Shown: positions 9,974 through 23,045 of the stretch, piece after piece | Numbering within the stretch: position 1 is the stretch's first letter | Layout of the letters: every line of letters starts with the position of its first letter | Source of the DNA: Ceratodon purpureus | Taxonomy: Eukaryota; Streptophyta; Bryopsida; Pseudoditrichales; Ditrichaceae | DNA: 64,000 nt | Direction of reading: 5' to 3' | Assembly (NCBI GenBank): GCA_014871385.1 | Contig: CM026426.1 | Span: 41,993,613 to 42,057,612, forward strand | The notes under the pieces: generated by a model | Seen by the model: only the letters and a program-made list of their open reading frames with translations | Databases searched by the model: none | Told to the model about the DNA's origin: nothing | Program-made: the position numbers and the translations under genes

Positions 9974-11109
9974 TCATCTTCTCCTAGGTGGTTTACTGGC
10001 TGACCTTCGGATGGCAAGTGGTAAGGCATTGTCTCTACACATTTTACTCATACACTTACATTTAAACCGAGGTAGGTCCGGATCATCATTGTTAAAATTA
10101 GTGCCATAGTCCTAGGTTAGTTCCTCTCCAGGACGTATGATACGACTTGCAAAAAATGCTACATGATAGAAGCGGCGATCCACACTCTCTATCGAAACAG
10201 GTATGTCCACTAGGTTAGAATCTTCACACCTGTAATGACAGAGGCCCACAGTCAGGCCATATCGTAGAATGTAAGAAGAAAGACCGCAAAGTATGTAGAA
10301 TGTGGTCGCAAGTTCTAACCTGTGGTTCAAAAACCTGACCACATTTCCAAATCGAGTAGAATCCAAGCACAATGCATTGTGGTCGTCCAGTTTCCGCTCA
10401 GTGGCCCAGTCAGCATCAAGTTGCAAGCTATAGGACTGACCCCCAACTACCCCCACGTTCCTAACCATTTGCTCAGCATTTGTTAAAATCTCTCCCGCCA
10501 ACTCAAAAACGAACGCACCTCTAGGTATTAGCTCAGTCGTCCGAATCCCCCACCCCGTAAGGGCTGTAGGAAAAACCTCTACTTGAAACTTCATCCCCTG
10601 CTGGACAACACGATTGCCACAATCACTATGACACCTACACTTGACATTGCACTCCTTAAGGAAAAGACGAGGAACATGACCTCGGCACACTGATTCGCCA
10701 ATAAACACCGTCTACCCTTCTTACAGTAATGTGCATCTTCTTCGTTGTGATTGTAGAGATACGCGTCCTCCACAATGCCTCCTTCGGTGTATGCAACTCC
10801 TCCCACTGAATCGGCTTGGCACGCACACGTACCATTCCCGCCCAAGCATTCCGGGGAACAAAGACAGTAGTCCCCGGGTCGAAGGCTCTGAAGGGTGGTA
10901 GGCACGTGTGCTTGGTCATAGACCAAGCTAGAATTAATATACTCAAAATAAGTCATAGCAATATCAGACTGACCAACAAGGACAGGGATCCTCTCGAGTC
11001 CCTTAGACAAATCTGCTGCATCATACCAAGCTTCGGCCTGGTAGAATCCCATCCCAACAGACCACCTTCCCCTCGTCATACTCTTAAAAATAGAAATGCA
11101 AAGTTCCAA
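9974..11109 (-). pseudogene. SUVR-like SET-domain histone methyltransferase, disabled
   Basis: The order is pre-SET, SET, post-SET, as in plant SUVR-type H3K9 methyltransferases. Pre-SET cysteines are seen in CLCSPECLGGNGTCAC followed by AYTEGG. After a frame change near 10705-10725 come CRGHVPRLFLKECNVKCRC and CGNRVVQQG. SET follows with GWGIRTTELIPRGAFVFE, LAGEILTN, a DADW motif, and FGNVVRFLNHRC formed across a 90-bp intron (10230-10319) that splices exactly to NHRCEDSNL. The expected EELTWDYG reads EELT-TAG-DYG: the Trp codon has become a stop at 10112-10114. The frame behind it still encodes a post-SET CxCxxxxC motif (FKCKCMSKMCR) and ends with TGA at 9974-9976. The frameshift plus the nonsense codon mark a pseudogene, or sequence errors if expression is shown. 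The 5' exons were not identified. Confidence 0.85.
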
Positions 11110-11360
11110 GGCTGCTGGGGAAGACTAACATAAGTACAAATGCAAAGAAATCACAATGGATAGCAAATAACACATCAACATGGAAAATAAAGTACACAAG
11201 CCGTAATCCTTCCCTGTTAGGAAGACCTCAGTGATGAGGGAAGATACATTAATATACCTGCAAATCCGTTCTATACAAGCATTCTACTACAGCTCAATAG
11301 ATCAAAAACCCAAAAAAATAAAGTACTAAAAGCAATCTACAGATTGCTCAAGCCCTCATT

Positions 11361-14300
11361 CTAAGTGGCGCCTCTCCGCCGTTTCTGTGAGATTCCGCCA
11401 CCTACCTTGTCACCCTTTCCCTTCTCATTCTTTCTGCCCTCACTCTTACGACCCTTAGCCCTGGTCGATGCCGGGGATTCCTCAGCCGCTTGCTCGGCCT
11501 CCTTGGCGGTGCGTGCTCTGGTCCGCACATTGGCTTCAGGGACAGCAACGGGACTCCCACTCCCCCCAACAATCACGGCCAGCTCCTTGTATGTGGTCTT
11601 GTCTGCGGAATAAACATTCTCTATCGCCCCCTCAAGTCCCGGCCCTGAGTCCTCCTCTACAGTTGGACCCTTTTGTCTCCTTGATCTCAACTTGAATGGT
11701 GACCGGGGCGTATGACCCTTCGACTGTTCTTCTCCCTCTCCTTCCGCAGGCTCATCATCCGTCACGCGAGGGACTTCAATCTCGGCTCTAGTATCCTCCA
11801 TAACGACCTCTGTATCCTCCATATCCTCCTCTGCTTCCATGGAGCCCTTCTCCTTTGCCGCAGCCATGCTCTCATTTATTCCCCCCTCCGCCTTCCGTCT
11901 TGAAACCGCCATGAACTTGGCTGCAGCCTCCACCTGCACCAATGTATCTACAAAACCTGAGGCCGTGGCTCCTCCATCCTTACCATACTCTCCCCAGAGC
12001 AACTTGGCCTTGCGTCCCGACAAGCATTGCGACCCTGGCTTGGGTGTCTCCTTCCTCGCGGGCTGCGGCTCATCCTCCTTCTCGTTCTCCTTCGGTGTCA
12101 GCGGTCCCTTCTCCTTCTCTATAGCACCATCCCCTTCCGCCACTGCCTCATCCTTCTTCCCCGCGCTCCCAACTCCACCACCCTTCTTTGGCGATAATTC
12201 GACAAGTAGCCCCTGAGCTGTCCCCTCCTCCACTGCCTCACCCTTCTTCCTCCCGCTCCCAACAGTCGGACCGCCATTCTTCTTCGGCAATGCAGCGCCG
12301 TGTAGCTCCTCAGCTGTCCCCACCTCCACAGCCTCACGCATCTTCCTCCCGCTCCCGACAGTTGGACCCTTCTTCGGCACTGCTGCGCCGTCCCCTTCCT
12401 TAGCTTTCACCTCCTCCACTGCCTCACGAACCTTCCTCCCGCTCCCAACAGGGTGTCCCTTCTTCATTTCTGCAGCGCCGTCCCCTTCCTCAGCTGGCTG
12501 ATCCTCCACTGACTCGCCCTTCTTCCTCCCGCTCCCAAGAACCTCAACTGCCTCACCCTTTTTCTTTCCACTCCCAATGACGCCCGCTCCTTCATCCCTC
12601 CTCCTCCCTCCTCCAACAACGCCTAAACCACCCGCCTTGTAACCCCTACCTCCTTCTTGGCCCTCCGCCGTCGCTCCTTCATTGCTCCCGGCTCCTGGCG
12701 GTGGCGGTGGCGTTGGTGGTGGCGGGCTGAGGAGATGTCCATCTGAAGGGAGCGGCTCTATTGAAATGTCACCGTCTCCAGCATCCTCTTGACCCTCCCC
12801 CGACTCACCATCACTGGTCTCCGAAGTTTCACCTGAGACGGTAGTGCCGGAGCTTGAAGGTAAGGGGCCCATCTTGTTGTCGTCCTCTTCGTCAGAAGAA
12901 GAATCGTCTCCCGAATCGAGCTCTGGTTCAGCTTCCTGTACATGAGTCCCATCCGTGAAACAGTCCATCACCACCTTCTCCACCGGCTTCTCCAGCATTC
13001 GAGGAACTCTAGATTTAATGCTCTCGCCCCTGACAATCCTTTGCGGCTCTTCACCTAAATCTTCTCGATCGCCTAGAGACCATGTTGGCTGGCTTGTCTC
13101 CCCTTCCACTGTTGGCCCCGCATTCTTGACGGCCTTCATAGGTGATGCAAACCTCAGGCTAGAACCTGCCACCAAACATCCCGTTAGAGTCTAAACACAT
13201 GGTACCGAATGTAGTTGCAATCAACTAGCACAAATGAACCAGTACTATCACTACCTATTCTGTTTGAACTGGTGGACCATTTGTACAAGTTCGCAATCCT
13301 AAATGTACTCTACGACTTGTTCTCACTCTGTGTTTACCATGTAGGACTTCTAGTACCAAATAAAATAAAGACAAGAAATACCTGTAGTAGCTCCGTCAAG
13401 TACAATGTTGTCTGCGCACCCTAAACCGTAAGTACATTTGAAGCACTATGTCACATGGAGTACATAAAATACTTGCTCTAAGTAGCCGCATGTACCTGAA
13501 GATTAGGCCTAATATACAAATATGACATTTCCTGCACCTAACAAAAATCAACAAGTACCATGCAATACACAATAATGTACCGACCTCAGTAAAGCACACA
13601 ACTTGTACACGTACTGGATTTAGACTTTGACACTACTATACAAATGTGACATCTCCAGCAACTAACAAAAATCAACAAGTACCATGCAATACACAATAAT
13701 GTACCGACTTCAGTGAAGCAAACAACTTGTACACGTACTGGATTTAGACTTTGACACTACTATACAAATATGACATCTCCAGCAACTAACAAAAATCACC
13801 AAGTACCATGCAATACACAATACTGTATAGAATTCAGTGACGGGACTTCTTGTACACATATTGACTTCAGACTTCGACAGTAAGATACATCTTCAAACAT
13901 ATGCTGTTAGTGAAATTGGACTTCATATCCACTGTGCAAGTCTAATCCGGCACAAAGATCGCAATCATCACAATGCTAGCAACCACACCAAAGACATAGT
14001 GTACAACCTTACGATCCAACAATATACTGGCTATTCCTTTAACAAACTTCTAGAACTCACCTAAACTGGAACAACCGCATACTACATTCTAGGACTCCAA
14101 AGTACATAAGCACTCAAATTCCTACAGAGCACAACAATGACTCAACACTCTAAACCACATATCCAGAATGCTGAAAATTAAATGTAAATTAACTTACCAT
14201 CGGATGGCACATTCGCCATAGCCTGCTCTGTCCTTTCCTTCATCAGCCTCCTCCTTTCTTCGGCTACTCCAAGCATCCTAGCCGTCTCCACCAAATCCGC

Positions 14301-16220
14301 AGGTGGCTCTCCCCAACCAAAACTCCGGTACCATTCCGGGTGACAAATCTCCCCGCACCCTATTGCCACGCACTTGCAGCTACGCACAAAGACTACTGAA
14401 GCACAGAAAGGATGATATAAGTGTCTATAGGAGGATACAACCATGTCATTCTGCGGGAATGGGAAGGAACACAAGCAGCAAGGGATAATCCTGATGAACC
14501 CGGTCTCATCTTCAAAATCACACCCGGACAGAATTGACACCGCAGGCGCATACACCAGTGGACTTGGAGTAAATTTCAGAGTACTCCTCCCTTGCTTCAA
14601 CTGAAACTTCTCGGCTGCAAGGGCATCAAGTTGCAATTGGCTCGACTCCAATTCACGGTTCAATGCCTGGATCTCAGCTTCGGCACTCTCTAGCTCCCTC
14701 TTAGTGGCCGCGACCTTGACCTCCTCCTCTGCCAACTGCTCCTGAATTCCCTCCATCTTGATCTTCTCTTTGTACACATCGGCCCGGCCTTCCTCTTCCA
14801 TCGCTCTAATCAGCGCCGTCTTCTGCTCCTCTTGTTTCCTCAATGTGCCCATGCCCCATTCACTTTGCTTGCTCTTCCAAATGGCGCCGTCAAGCCGTTG
14901 ACTTGCCTCCTTCTTCAGCTCCCGCTTATGCTTCTGCTCCAAGTAGACAGCTTGCTGTAAACCCTCCACGTCTCGTAGCCGCTCCTCCACTTCTCCCTTC
15001 GCCAACCTGCCACTGCTCTGTCCTTGCAAACCCGTATCCTCCTGCAGGCACACACCCGAGGCCATGGCGGACTCAAGTCCACCCTTCGAATCTCCCGGTG
15101 GCCCACGACCCCCCACCCTCACAGCATCCCCTTGCTCGACCCTTCCTTCCCAGCCTGGTTCTATCTTAATGCCACGCCACTCCTTACCCCGGACGTCGAC
15201 CTTTCTCTTCCCCTCCACGCACTTGGACTCCGCAATTGACTTCCTCAGCTCCTCGAGCTTTCCCCTGTCCATGGTGTACCGGCTCCTCTGTCTCTTGTTT
15301 GTCTCCTCCCCGAACGCACACCAATTCACTCATCCACCACCTTCTTCGTACTCTAATGCTATCCCTTCGGCGAACCTCACGGTGATCAGGTTCGGATTCT
15401 CCTCCTCCCCATGTTGATACAGAATGGGATGTAGGTACTTCACCCTGTCCACAACATCCTGGACTTCGCAACCCTGCCAGTAGAACCCGCTCCGACCACC
15501 ATCTCCGTAGGGCTTACCAAACAACTTGCGCACAGTGTCGGAAGAGACCGTGCCTCTTCGGAAGTGGTGGGGGTTCTCCCCCTCGTTGGGGAGTCCATAC
15601 TCAGCCTGGAAATCCGCCTTCTTCAATTCCCGCGGAGGCTTCTTCAGCCTCGAAATCTCGTCGTCGACGTCTTCTACACAAGTGAAGGCCTTCTCAGACC
15701 TCACAGTCCCCTTCCCTTTCTCCTTCGCTGTGGACTTCGAACCCGCAGCAGCTTCTTCCTCCAAATCGTCTTGGGGGGTATCTGCTCCTCGCGTTGCGCC
15801 TGAAGTCCTCCTCGGCACGTCCTTTGCAACTCCTCCCTCCACCTCGTCCCGGCCACGACTGCGACCTCTGGTTCCTCCTGCTGCCGCCTTCGTCCGCAAT
15901 TCCCTCCTCGCTGGCTCTTCACCAGTCCGCCCTCCTTTGCCTAACGACGCCCGCGCCTTCTTCCGCGGACCCTCCCCCCCAGCGTCTTCCTCATCACTCC
16001 CCGCACCGCGACTCCTCCTCTCTCGCGCCGCCACTACTCTCCCCTTCCTCGCGCTGGATGTGTCCCCGGAGCGTGCACCAGTACTTCGCTCCATTACTGC
16101 CTCGACTGTCGCTGCTGCTCTGCCTCCTCTTCCCCCTCCCCTCCGCTCCCTCTCTCCCGTCGTTGTTGTACAGCAATGGACAACCGCGTGCCTGCCTCCG
16201 CCGATCCCCCGCCTGATCAC
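11361..16220 (-). CDS. Coiled-coil/RING-like protein, paralog 1
   Basis: Exon 1 (14198-16220) encodes a basic Arg/Ser/Gly-rich N-terminus, a folded region (residues about 190-295; includes GFYWQGCEVQDVVDRVKYLHP), a long Glu/Lys coiled coil, and a RING-like finger: CCLC, HLYHPFC, CKC, CGEICHPEWYRSFGW. A 1,032-bp intron (13166-14197; donor GTAAGTT, acceptor GGCAG) leads to exon 2 (11361-13165), which joins in frame as ...PSDG|SSLRF.... Exon 2 adds an acidic Ser/Glu region, repeats of VGSGRK(K/M)(G/R)EAVEE about 33-39 residues apart, and a basic tail KRRRGAT. A TGA at 15330-15332 interrupts exon 1 just before VNWC, a motif shared with paralog 2. Start chosen: ATG at 16220 or the internal MERSTG. 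The function is unknown; the architecture would suit a scaffold or ubiquitin-ligase-like role in chromatin, which is inference. Confidence 0.7.
13515..13886. repeat. 124-bp tandem repeat inside an intron
   Basis: Three units start at 13515, 13639 and 13763, each containing AACAAAAATCAACAAGTACC and TTGTACACGTACTGG. The third unit is diverged. The repeat lies in the large intron of coiled-coil/RING paralog 1. Confidence 0.9.
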
Positions 16221-16249
16221 AGCTCCCTCATTGCCTCCAAACTCTTAGA

Positions 16250-18340
16250 AGGCTGGACTCTTCTTGCCGACTCCTGCCCCATCTACACCCCTCCACAGAA
16301 ACACCAAATGCCGCCACCAATGCTACCTTCACCGCGCCAGAAGAAGCGAAAACAAAATCTACAGAGTAAACCCCAGAATCCAAGCTCACCATCGCCCCCC
16401 CTAAACCCACAGCAGACGCACCTGAACCCTACAAAACCATTGCTCCAACATCTCACTCCTCCCAGAGTCGCAGCTTCGGCTACACACAATGCTCACTTCG
16501 ACCCCCGAGAGAGGTGCGAGACGAAGCTCACCCCCAACCACCAGCCACCTGGTGTCTCCTTCAGAGCGGTCACCGGCGGTCACCGGTCATGCCCACCCTC
16601 TCGTCACCCCTAACTGGTGATCACCGGTCACTAAACCCTCAGCATTACTTCCGCCGTCACCTTCAGTGTCAGCCGACTTCAACATTAATTGACACTTGAG
16701 TAGTATACTCCCTTCTCTCCTATGCTAAATACAATATTTTTTTTTGCATATGGTTGAATTATCATACATAGATCTAGTCAATTTCTATTACAATGCATTA
16801 CAGTTTCGGTTTTTTAACTTTATTTAAGGGGAGAAAGAAAGTTCTATGCTGTACTATTGATTTGTTTTTGTTTTCCTATCATCAAAAACGCTTTAAATAC
16901 ACCTATATGAAATTAAAAAATTAAAAAATTAAAAAAAAGAAATACATGTATAAAGTAATTGCTTGTATTTTCCTTATACCTAATTTCTAATTTCTGTTTT
17001 CTAATTTTTTCCAGAATTAAAAAAGAAAAACACATATGTTGGTGTCTTTATCCAACATACGATAAGTACTGTACTTTATATTTTATTTAAGGTGGGGAAG
17101 ACAACAATTTTTGTCTATTGTTTTTTTTTTAATTTCCTATCATCAAATAAATTTAAAATAGATCTCGTTTTTTTTTTTTCTTTTTTTTTTAAATGAACAA
17201 CATATATAAAGCAATCTCTACAATATCTTGTTCTTTCGTCTTTGAAAAAGTGTCCTTCTCAATTCTTTCACTTCTTCTATTTCTTTTAATGTTTCATATT
17301 TTATTTAAAGGGAGGAAGAAATAATCTTGATCAATCTATTACTTTTTCTAATAATCTTGATCTATTATTCTTTTCTTTCTTCTTTTTTAATATATCATAT
17401 CAACTCTTAAGAAGGGGCGCACAAAATGACGTTCATCATTTATTTTTTAAATTTATTTTTCTATCAATAAAATATCTTAAAGTAGTTGTACATGTTAAAT
17501 GAAGATATTAACTATCTCATATGTTGATTTTGCACGCTATACTTTTTCCACCATACTAATTTCTAACGTCTCATGCCTTATTTTAAGAAAAAATTACATA
17601 TAAACAAATCTACCCACATTTTAGAATATTCTATTTACAAATTGCTATCTTAAAAATCCATTAGCACCCATAAATATGATGAATTCACTTTCATTGCTCT
17701 ATTACATCACACTTCAGTAGAGTGTTCCTTCATCTTTCAACTATTTTTTTTTATTTTTTATAATTTAATTAAACTCTTTTTTCTTTTTCTTTTTGACCAT
17801 CTTTTATTTTTTTCTTTTCCTTTTTTCTTCGTAAGTCCTTCTTTTTTTCTTTTTTTCGTTTTCCACCTTCTTTTATTTTAATATTTCATTCCTTTCTTTC
17901 GTAGACCTCTTTCAGTGTCCTACTTTTATTTATTTTCATTCCCTCTTATAGTACAGTATTTCATATTCGCAACTTTTTTCTCATCCTTCTATTTTATTTT
18001 ATTTTTTCTTCTCTTTTTAAATTTTTTCCCCTTAGTTCTTTTATCACCATATTTCATATTAGTCTCTTTTTTTAGTCCTTCTATTATTGTTATTTTTTTC
18101 TTCTATTTTTTTTCATTTTACTTATTTTTCCTCACAAATCTTTTATTACCGTATTTCATATTTGTTTCTATTTCATTTATCCTTTCATTATTTTTATTTT
18201 CCTCTTCTATTTTTTTTTCTCTTCAATTTTTTCCTTCTTTAATCTTAATATTTAAAATGTTATTTTAGGGGGGAGGAAATGATGTCCATGTTTTAATTTT
18301 AATTTTTATATTATTATTAAAACAACTTCAAAAGGCTATA

Positions 18341-18380
<40 letters not shown>

Positions 18381-19075
18381 AATATGCTATATAGAGTATT
18401 TCTTGCATTATCCTTTCCCCACCATGCTAATAGCTCAACTTCTCATGTTCTCTTTTATAAAATGATGAATTCTAGGAAGAACTATCAATTCAAAGTACGG
18501 AGGTTTATTTTCAAGATACAAAAATAGGAACCATATACAATTCCAAAAAAACAAGTGTATAAATAATCGATACTCATGGTTTTCAATTTAAATTTTTTTA
18601 TAACAACGTATTAAAAAGAAAATCTTATTAGAGCCATGCTATAATTTAATTTCAAAAGCTTGCATGATATTTTGGAATGCTTCAAACAACCAATCACTTG
18701 ACTGAACTAGACTTCATCCCAAGTTCATCTAAAAAAAACCTGAAGTGGAGACAAGTCCATAACTTTGAGACCTTTAACAAATAAACAATTTTCAGGAGCA
18801 GGATGATTGCACATTAGAAGGATGATTGTAATCAAATGACCAATCTTGGAAACCCTGTCTGGAAAGGCTAGGATGCTAAGTGCTTCAATGAATCGCAGAT
18901 CCTGCCACCGAGGCTAAACATCAACTCCCGCCACTCCATGTATTTGAATTCCGCCACATGTCATGTCAAGATGCGCTGGCCCATATGGATCTAAATCAAA
19001 GCGAATCCCTACTGTCAGAATAGACTATCCTGATTGGTTGATTCCAATCGCCTAACCCCGCTTCTTACAAGGAAT
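16250..19075. other. AT-rich intergenic region
   Basis: After about 16,700 the base composition drops sharply to long T-rich and A-rich runs. A run of A of about 37 bases lies at 18342-18378. No coding potential was accepted; open frames here are low-complexity Phe/Ser/Leu strings. The first 450 bases are Pro/Ser-rich in translation and may be the promoter-side flank of the minus-strand gene ending its 5' side at 16220. Confidence 0.7.
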
Positions 19076-19267
19076 TTCAACGGCTCAGATTGAGTAAGGC
19101 AGAGTACTTATTGTACACTTTAGTACTAAAAGGTCCCAATGGTACAGAGGAGTTTTGCCAAAACTGCACTACCTCTAGTGTACTTCCACCCTTAAGTTTA
19201 CATAAACAGAAAACTAGTACAGCAGCAGGGTTTAGTAGCATCATACTGCAGACATGAATCCACCCCA

Positions 19268-21403
19268 CTAACGGTAGCGGTGGTGCGAGAATGCGAGCCA
19301 ACTCCCCAGATTGGTTAGGCCCTTTTCTCCCAGAACCCCAGTAGATATCCACCATGCTTGCAGAGCGTGATAAAGACTGTCCGCCTCTGTCAAACTCGTT
19401 GCTGTCCTATACTGGTTGCACATCTTCTTGTCCTGTTCCCGGAGCTCTTCGGGGAAATACTTGTGAGTATACTGGACCATGGTCTGAGTCCAGTGGAACA
19501 AGCAGGACCTTTCCCGATCCTCCATTTTGTCTTCTTTGTTGCCATTTCCGTAGAGGATACGCACCGCATTCCAATTCGCTTGTGCGTTGTCCGCCATGAA
19601 GCCCTTGAAGTTTGGCGCTGCAACGCCATTCCTCTCTATAACGATGTTGAGGTTCTTCCAGAAGACCAGCTGGGCCTCAGTGTCCTCGGATTGCATGTCG
19701 CAACTTGCAATCGTCATGATGCGGCAGTAAGTGGCGTCATATACATAGCAAGCCAGGGTGGACCAGTCCCGTACACGCTTTACGTGGTCGAACATAATCC
19801 AAACATAGTCAAGATCCCCACCAGATTGTATTCTGGTGACCAAGTCAACACCACTACCTGGCCCAACTTCTGACATCTTGATGACAAAGACCTTCTCTCT
19901 CTCAGCTCCCTGGCCCGGGAACTTGTTCTCTTGGATGAAGGCCCACAAACTGATCCCACGGAGTTTGGTGATGGCGTCCATGACACCGTACCTTCTCAAC
20001 CGATTGAACGTCATCACCTTGTTGCGGATATTTGGGGAAGCCATGTCCTTGCACCGGTCAAGTACAAGAATGAGCTCCTCCATGCTCAGCTTCTTCGGTG
20101 GTGCGTCCTCAGGCTGTAGGAGGTAGTTCCCGATCAGAATCTTGCTGGCCTCCAAGACAACGGCGCTCTTCGTAGCCCGGGGAGTATTCTCCACCTGCTC
20201 TTCAATCAAGCTATTGATCTCTTCCTTAGTGTCTCTTGAGTCCCCAACCTTCACTGGATGATTATGAGTTCCTTGATGGATACATGCCCTAGTCTCGTTG
20301 GATTTACTTAGAACGTAATAAATCTTGGCACCGCATGTAGCAATACATGCAGGAGGTTCTTTACATACCTTGCAGACAAGTGTTACATCCGCTAGAGGTG
20401 GTTGATTCACTGTAAAAGCTTGGAGGGTACTACCCTCAAACTCAGTCTCGTTCACCTCAACGATTCGGGGTCGACGGTTGAGAAATTCACATTCTTTGTT
20501 GACGCAGCGCAGCCAACCAACGCAGCTGGAGTAGCAGAACGAGAGGCCGAACTCGTTAGTGATGCTGGTTGTGATTGTCTTTGTCCAAATGTGGCCGTCG
20601 TAACGCTTGTCCATCCCCTTCATAGCCTTCGCTTGGGTCTTGGTAGCCCCGTCACCAACTGGAGGGAGCTCGAATATCACATTGTTGTTAAAGACTGCAG
20701 GTAAGTACTCCACCTTCTCTTGTCTAACTAAGGAGAAATCTATTCTTTTCAGAATATTTTTCCTCCCAGGTCTCTCTGCAAGTATCCTAATGAGTGGCAG
20801 TACATTGACAGTCTCCTCCTTTGATGTATCGGAGGTACTGGCACATTTGTCTGGTAGTGTAGCTGGCGTCCTAGATACTACAGTCTCTCTAGGCAAAGCA
20901 GGTGATGCTTTCAGGGGACTAGTCTCTTCATCTGAGGAGAAGGAGATGACTCGTGTTACATCAGGAGTGTCGAAGCCAGGCTCTACCTTAACCTTCACAT
21001 CACGAGGCAGAGGAGTCTGAATAGTAGATGATCTACGAGGAGTTAGAATCTCAGTAGACGCCTGCATCTGGGACTCTGTAAGACCATAAACTCTGTATCT
21101 ACCAGGATAAAGGTTCAAGAACCTGTTCTCGTCATCATCTTTCTCAGAAACCTGATCTAGCGTATGCGTAATCTCATTTGTCTCATCATCATAAATCTCT
21201 TCGTCTAAACAGACAGTCTCCTCTCTGAAGTGAAATCTGAGGCTAAGGCGTTGTGCCGTCACAAGTGCCAAGCCATCATCATCTACACGTATTGTAAGTG
21301 GAATACCAACACCATGTGCTCCTGAGCACGGCCATGCCGAATACTCTGTCTGCAGGGAGATGAACCATTCTTTGCAGTAGGTGTTGATGAAACAACAATG
21401 CCA
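19268..21403 (-). CDS. MULE-like transposase-derived protein with WRKY/GCM1-like zinc finger
   Basis: At least 667 residues. An acidic, Ser/Thr-rich N-terminal region precedes a zinc-binding domain with CVNKEC, CKVCKEPPAC and a final HNHPV, of the WRKY/GCM1-FLYWCH type that precedes MULE transposase domains. A DDE-like core follows: VYDATYCRIMTI (first Asp), FMADNAQANWNAV (second Asp) and CLFHWTQTM. The protein ends soon after (SHHRYR), so the usual C-terminal Glu-bearing helix and SWIM finger are not evident; it may be C-terminally truncated. The frame stays open upstream to 21403 without an ATG, where CTGTAG could be a splice acceptor, so a 5' exon is expected. No terminal inverted repeats were recognised around it. 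Confidence 0.75.
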   Translation of the reverse strand, partial: WHCCFINTYCKEWFISLQTEYSAWPCSGAHGVGIPLTIRVDDDGLALVTAQRLSLRFHFREETVCLDEEIYDDETNEITHTLDQVSEKDDDENRFLNLYPGRYRVYGLTESQMQASTEILTPRRSSTIQTPLPRDVKVKVEPGFDTPDVTRVISFSSDEETSPLKASPALPRETVVSRTPATLPDKCASTSDTSKEETVNVLPLIRILAERPGRKNILKRIDFSLVRQEKVEYLPAVFNNNVIFELPPVGDGATKTQAKAMKGMDKRYDGHIWTKTITTSITNEFGLSFCYSSCVGWLRCVNKECEFLNRRPRIVEVNETEFEGSTLQAFTVNQPPLADVTLVCKVCKEPPACIATCGAKIYYVLSKSNETRACIHQGTHNHPVKVGDSRDTKEEINSLIEEQVENTPRATKSAVVLEASKILIGNYLLQPEDAPPKKLSMEELILVLDRCKDMASPNIRNKVMTFNRLRRYGVMDAITKLRGISLWAFIQENKFPGQGAEREKVFVIKMSEVGPGSGVDLVTRIQSGGDLDYVWIMFDHVKRVRDWSTLACYVYDATYCRIMTIASCDMQSEDTEAQLVFWKNLNIVIERNGVAAPNFKGFMADNAQANWNAVRILYGNGNKEDKMEDRERSCLFHWTQTMVQYTHKYFPEELREQDKKMCNQYRTATSLTEADSLYHALQAWWISTGVLGEKGLTNLGSWLAFSHHRYR

Positions 21404-21902
21404 CTACAGGTAGATGTATAACTTGAGAGGATTAGTTCATCGTTGTAGCTCTATTTATCTAGGAAACTCTAAGCATTCGTTACTTCTAAACAACGATAAT
21501 TTCACATTCATAGATGTAAAGCAATACCAATTATAGCTGTAAACAGATATGAAGCTGCCAGATGCTAACCGATCTTTTATGAGTCGTTATAATTCATGGT
21601 GGACATTCTATTTAATAAAGACTGTTTTATTTTAAGAAACGGGCCGTCAAGGAGATTACTAAAATCTAGTTCTAGTACTGTCTTTTGTTTTTTTGTTTCA
21701 CAAATAGAATTAGACTTATGCTACCTCTGCCCACGATCTACACGATCAATACTGCATTGAATATGGCATGGACCCTACTACTACCATAGTGCAGAGGCAT
21801 AAATATCTTCCTCGTCTCAGGAAGAAGTAAGCGGTTCTAACAAGACATGTGAGCCCTTATTGTGTTAGCATAGTAGGATGCTTTCGTATAGAGGTTCTTG
21901 AT
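21404..21902. other. Spacer between divergent genes
   Basis: I see no coding region. It separates the minus-strand MULE-like gene from the plus-strand methyltransferase-like gene and probably holds both promoters. No clear TATA box was chosen. Confidence 0.5.
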
Positions 21903-23045
21903 ATGCAAGCCCCAGTGAAGGCCAAGAAACGAAGAAGAGGAAGTCATTTTAGTACTAAAAGAGCGTTGATGGCTAGTCGGATGGCGAGGCACAAGAAGAA
22001 GAGAACCGAGACTTTAGAAATTGCAGGACTGGCAAAGGTTTTGGATTACTCGTCTGCTGCGGAGACACCTTTAGTTGTGGTACCAGAAGATATTACCAAG
22101 CAGTACAAGAGGGGTGCTGGGAAACACGCGAAGAAAACAACTGAAGTTCAAGAAACCCAGAAGGACTCCAGAGAGGTATGTCGAGGAAATTGTCATTTCA
22201 TTGATGCGTGATTGCATGTGAGGCCCTCTCCTTTCCAGATTTTAATTGAACAATTCTTTAACACCCTTAGCAATTGTTCAAAGACACTTGAAGTTTGTAA
22301 TTCAGGCCAAGACTATCGTGATAATTCATTGAGTTCTTGGCACTCATGTCCTTTGAGTTGAATTGACGTTTTAAATATGTATGATTACTTGCGTTGCGCA
22401 ATGTTTTGATTATTATCAGTACCATAGCCGCCACGACAAGGCTACCCTACCCAAAGCTCTACCCAAGCCATCGTCTCCCTCTTAGTTACCGTAATTCGTC
22501 CCCTTGTTCTTCTTCTCCCCTCGCGGTCTCCTCTATTTCTGCACTCCTGGTCGTTTCCCTTTTTTGCCTGCTAATTTTCTTCACTTCGCCCCTTGCAGTC
22601 TCTCTTTATTTCTACACTATCCCGAGACGCCGGTCCTTTGCACTCTGCGGACTGTAAGCTGACCTATATCCAATGAGTTTTGTTTACCAGCGTGTCGATT
22701 AGCTATCTCTTGAGTATTGTTAGGTTATCGGACTAAGTCCTATATGTTTTGCTGGTCGATGCAGGAGATGGAGAACCAGTCTCGTCAGAAGACCCCCACG
22801 TCGCAGAATATGGAAGAGGAGGAAGAAGCTAGCCGCGGCTCGAAGGAGCCACACTCGGGGAGTGGACAAATATACCGCGACCCTCGGGACGACGACGAGG
22901 TTGAGATGGAGGATACTGAGGTGCTAGGAGACGGCGACAATGAAGAAGCAACGTAAGGCGAGAAGGATGATGCTCTACCTGAAGGTATGTCATCTGGGAA
23001 TTGTTTTAATGTCGTTGCCAGCGACGGTAGAGTCAGTTGGTTCCC

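Noticed and set aside
17915-18268. Phe/Ser/Leu-rich open frame as a membrane protein
   Set aside because: It follows from TTT/TTC-rich low-complexity DNA in an AT-rich spacer and has no homology-like features.
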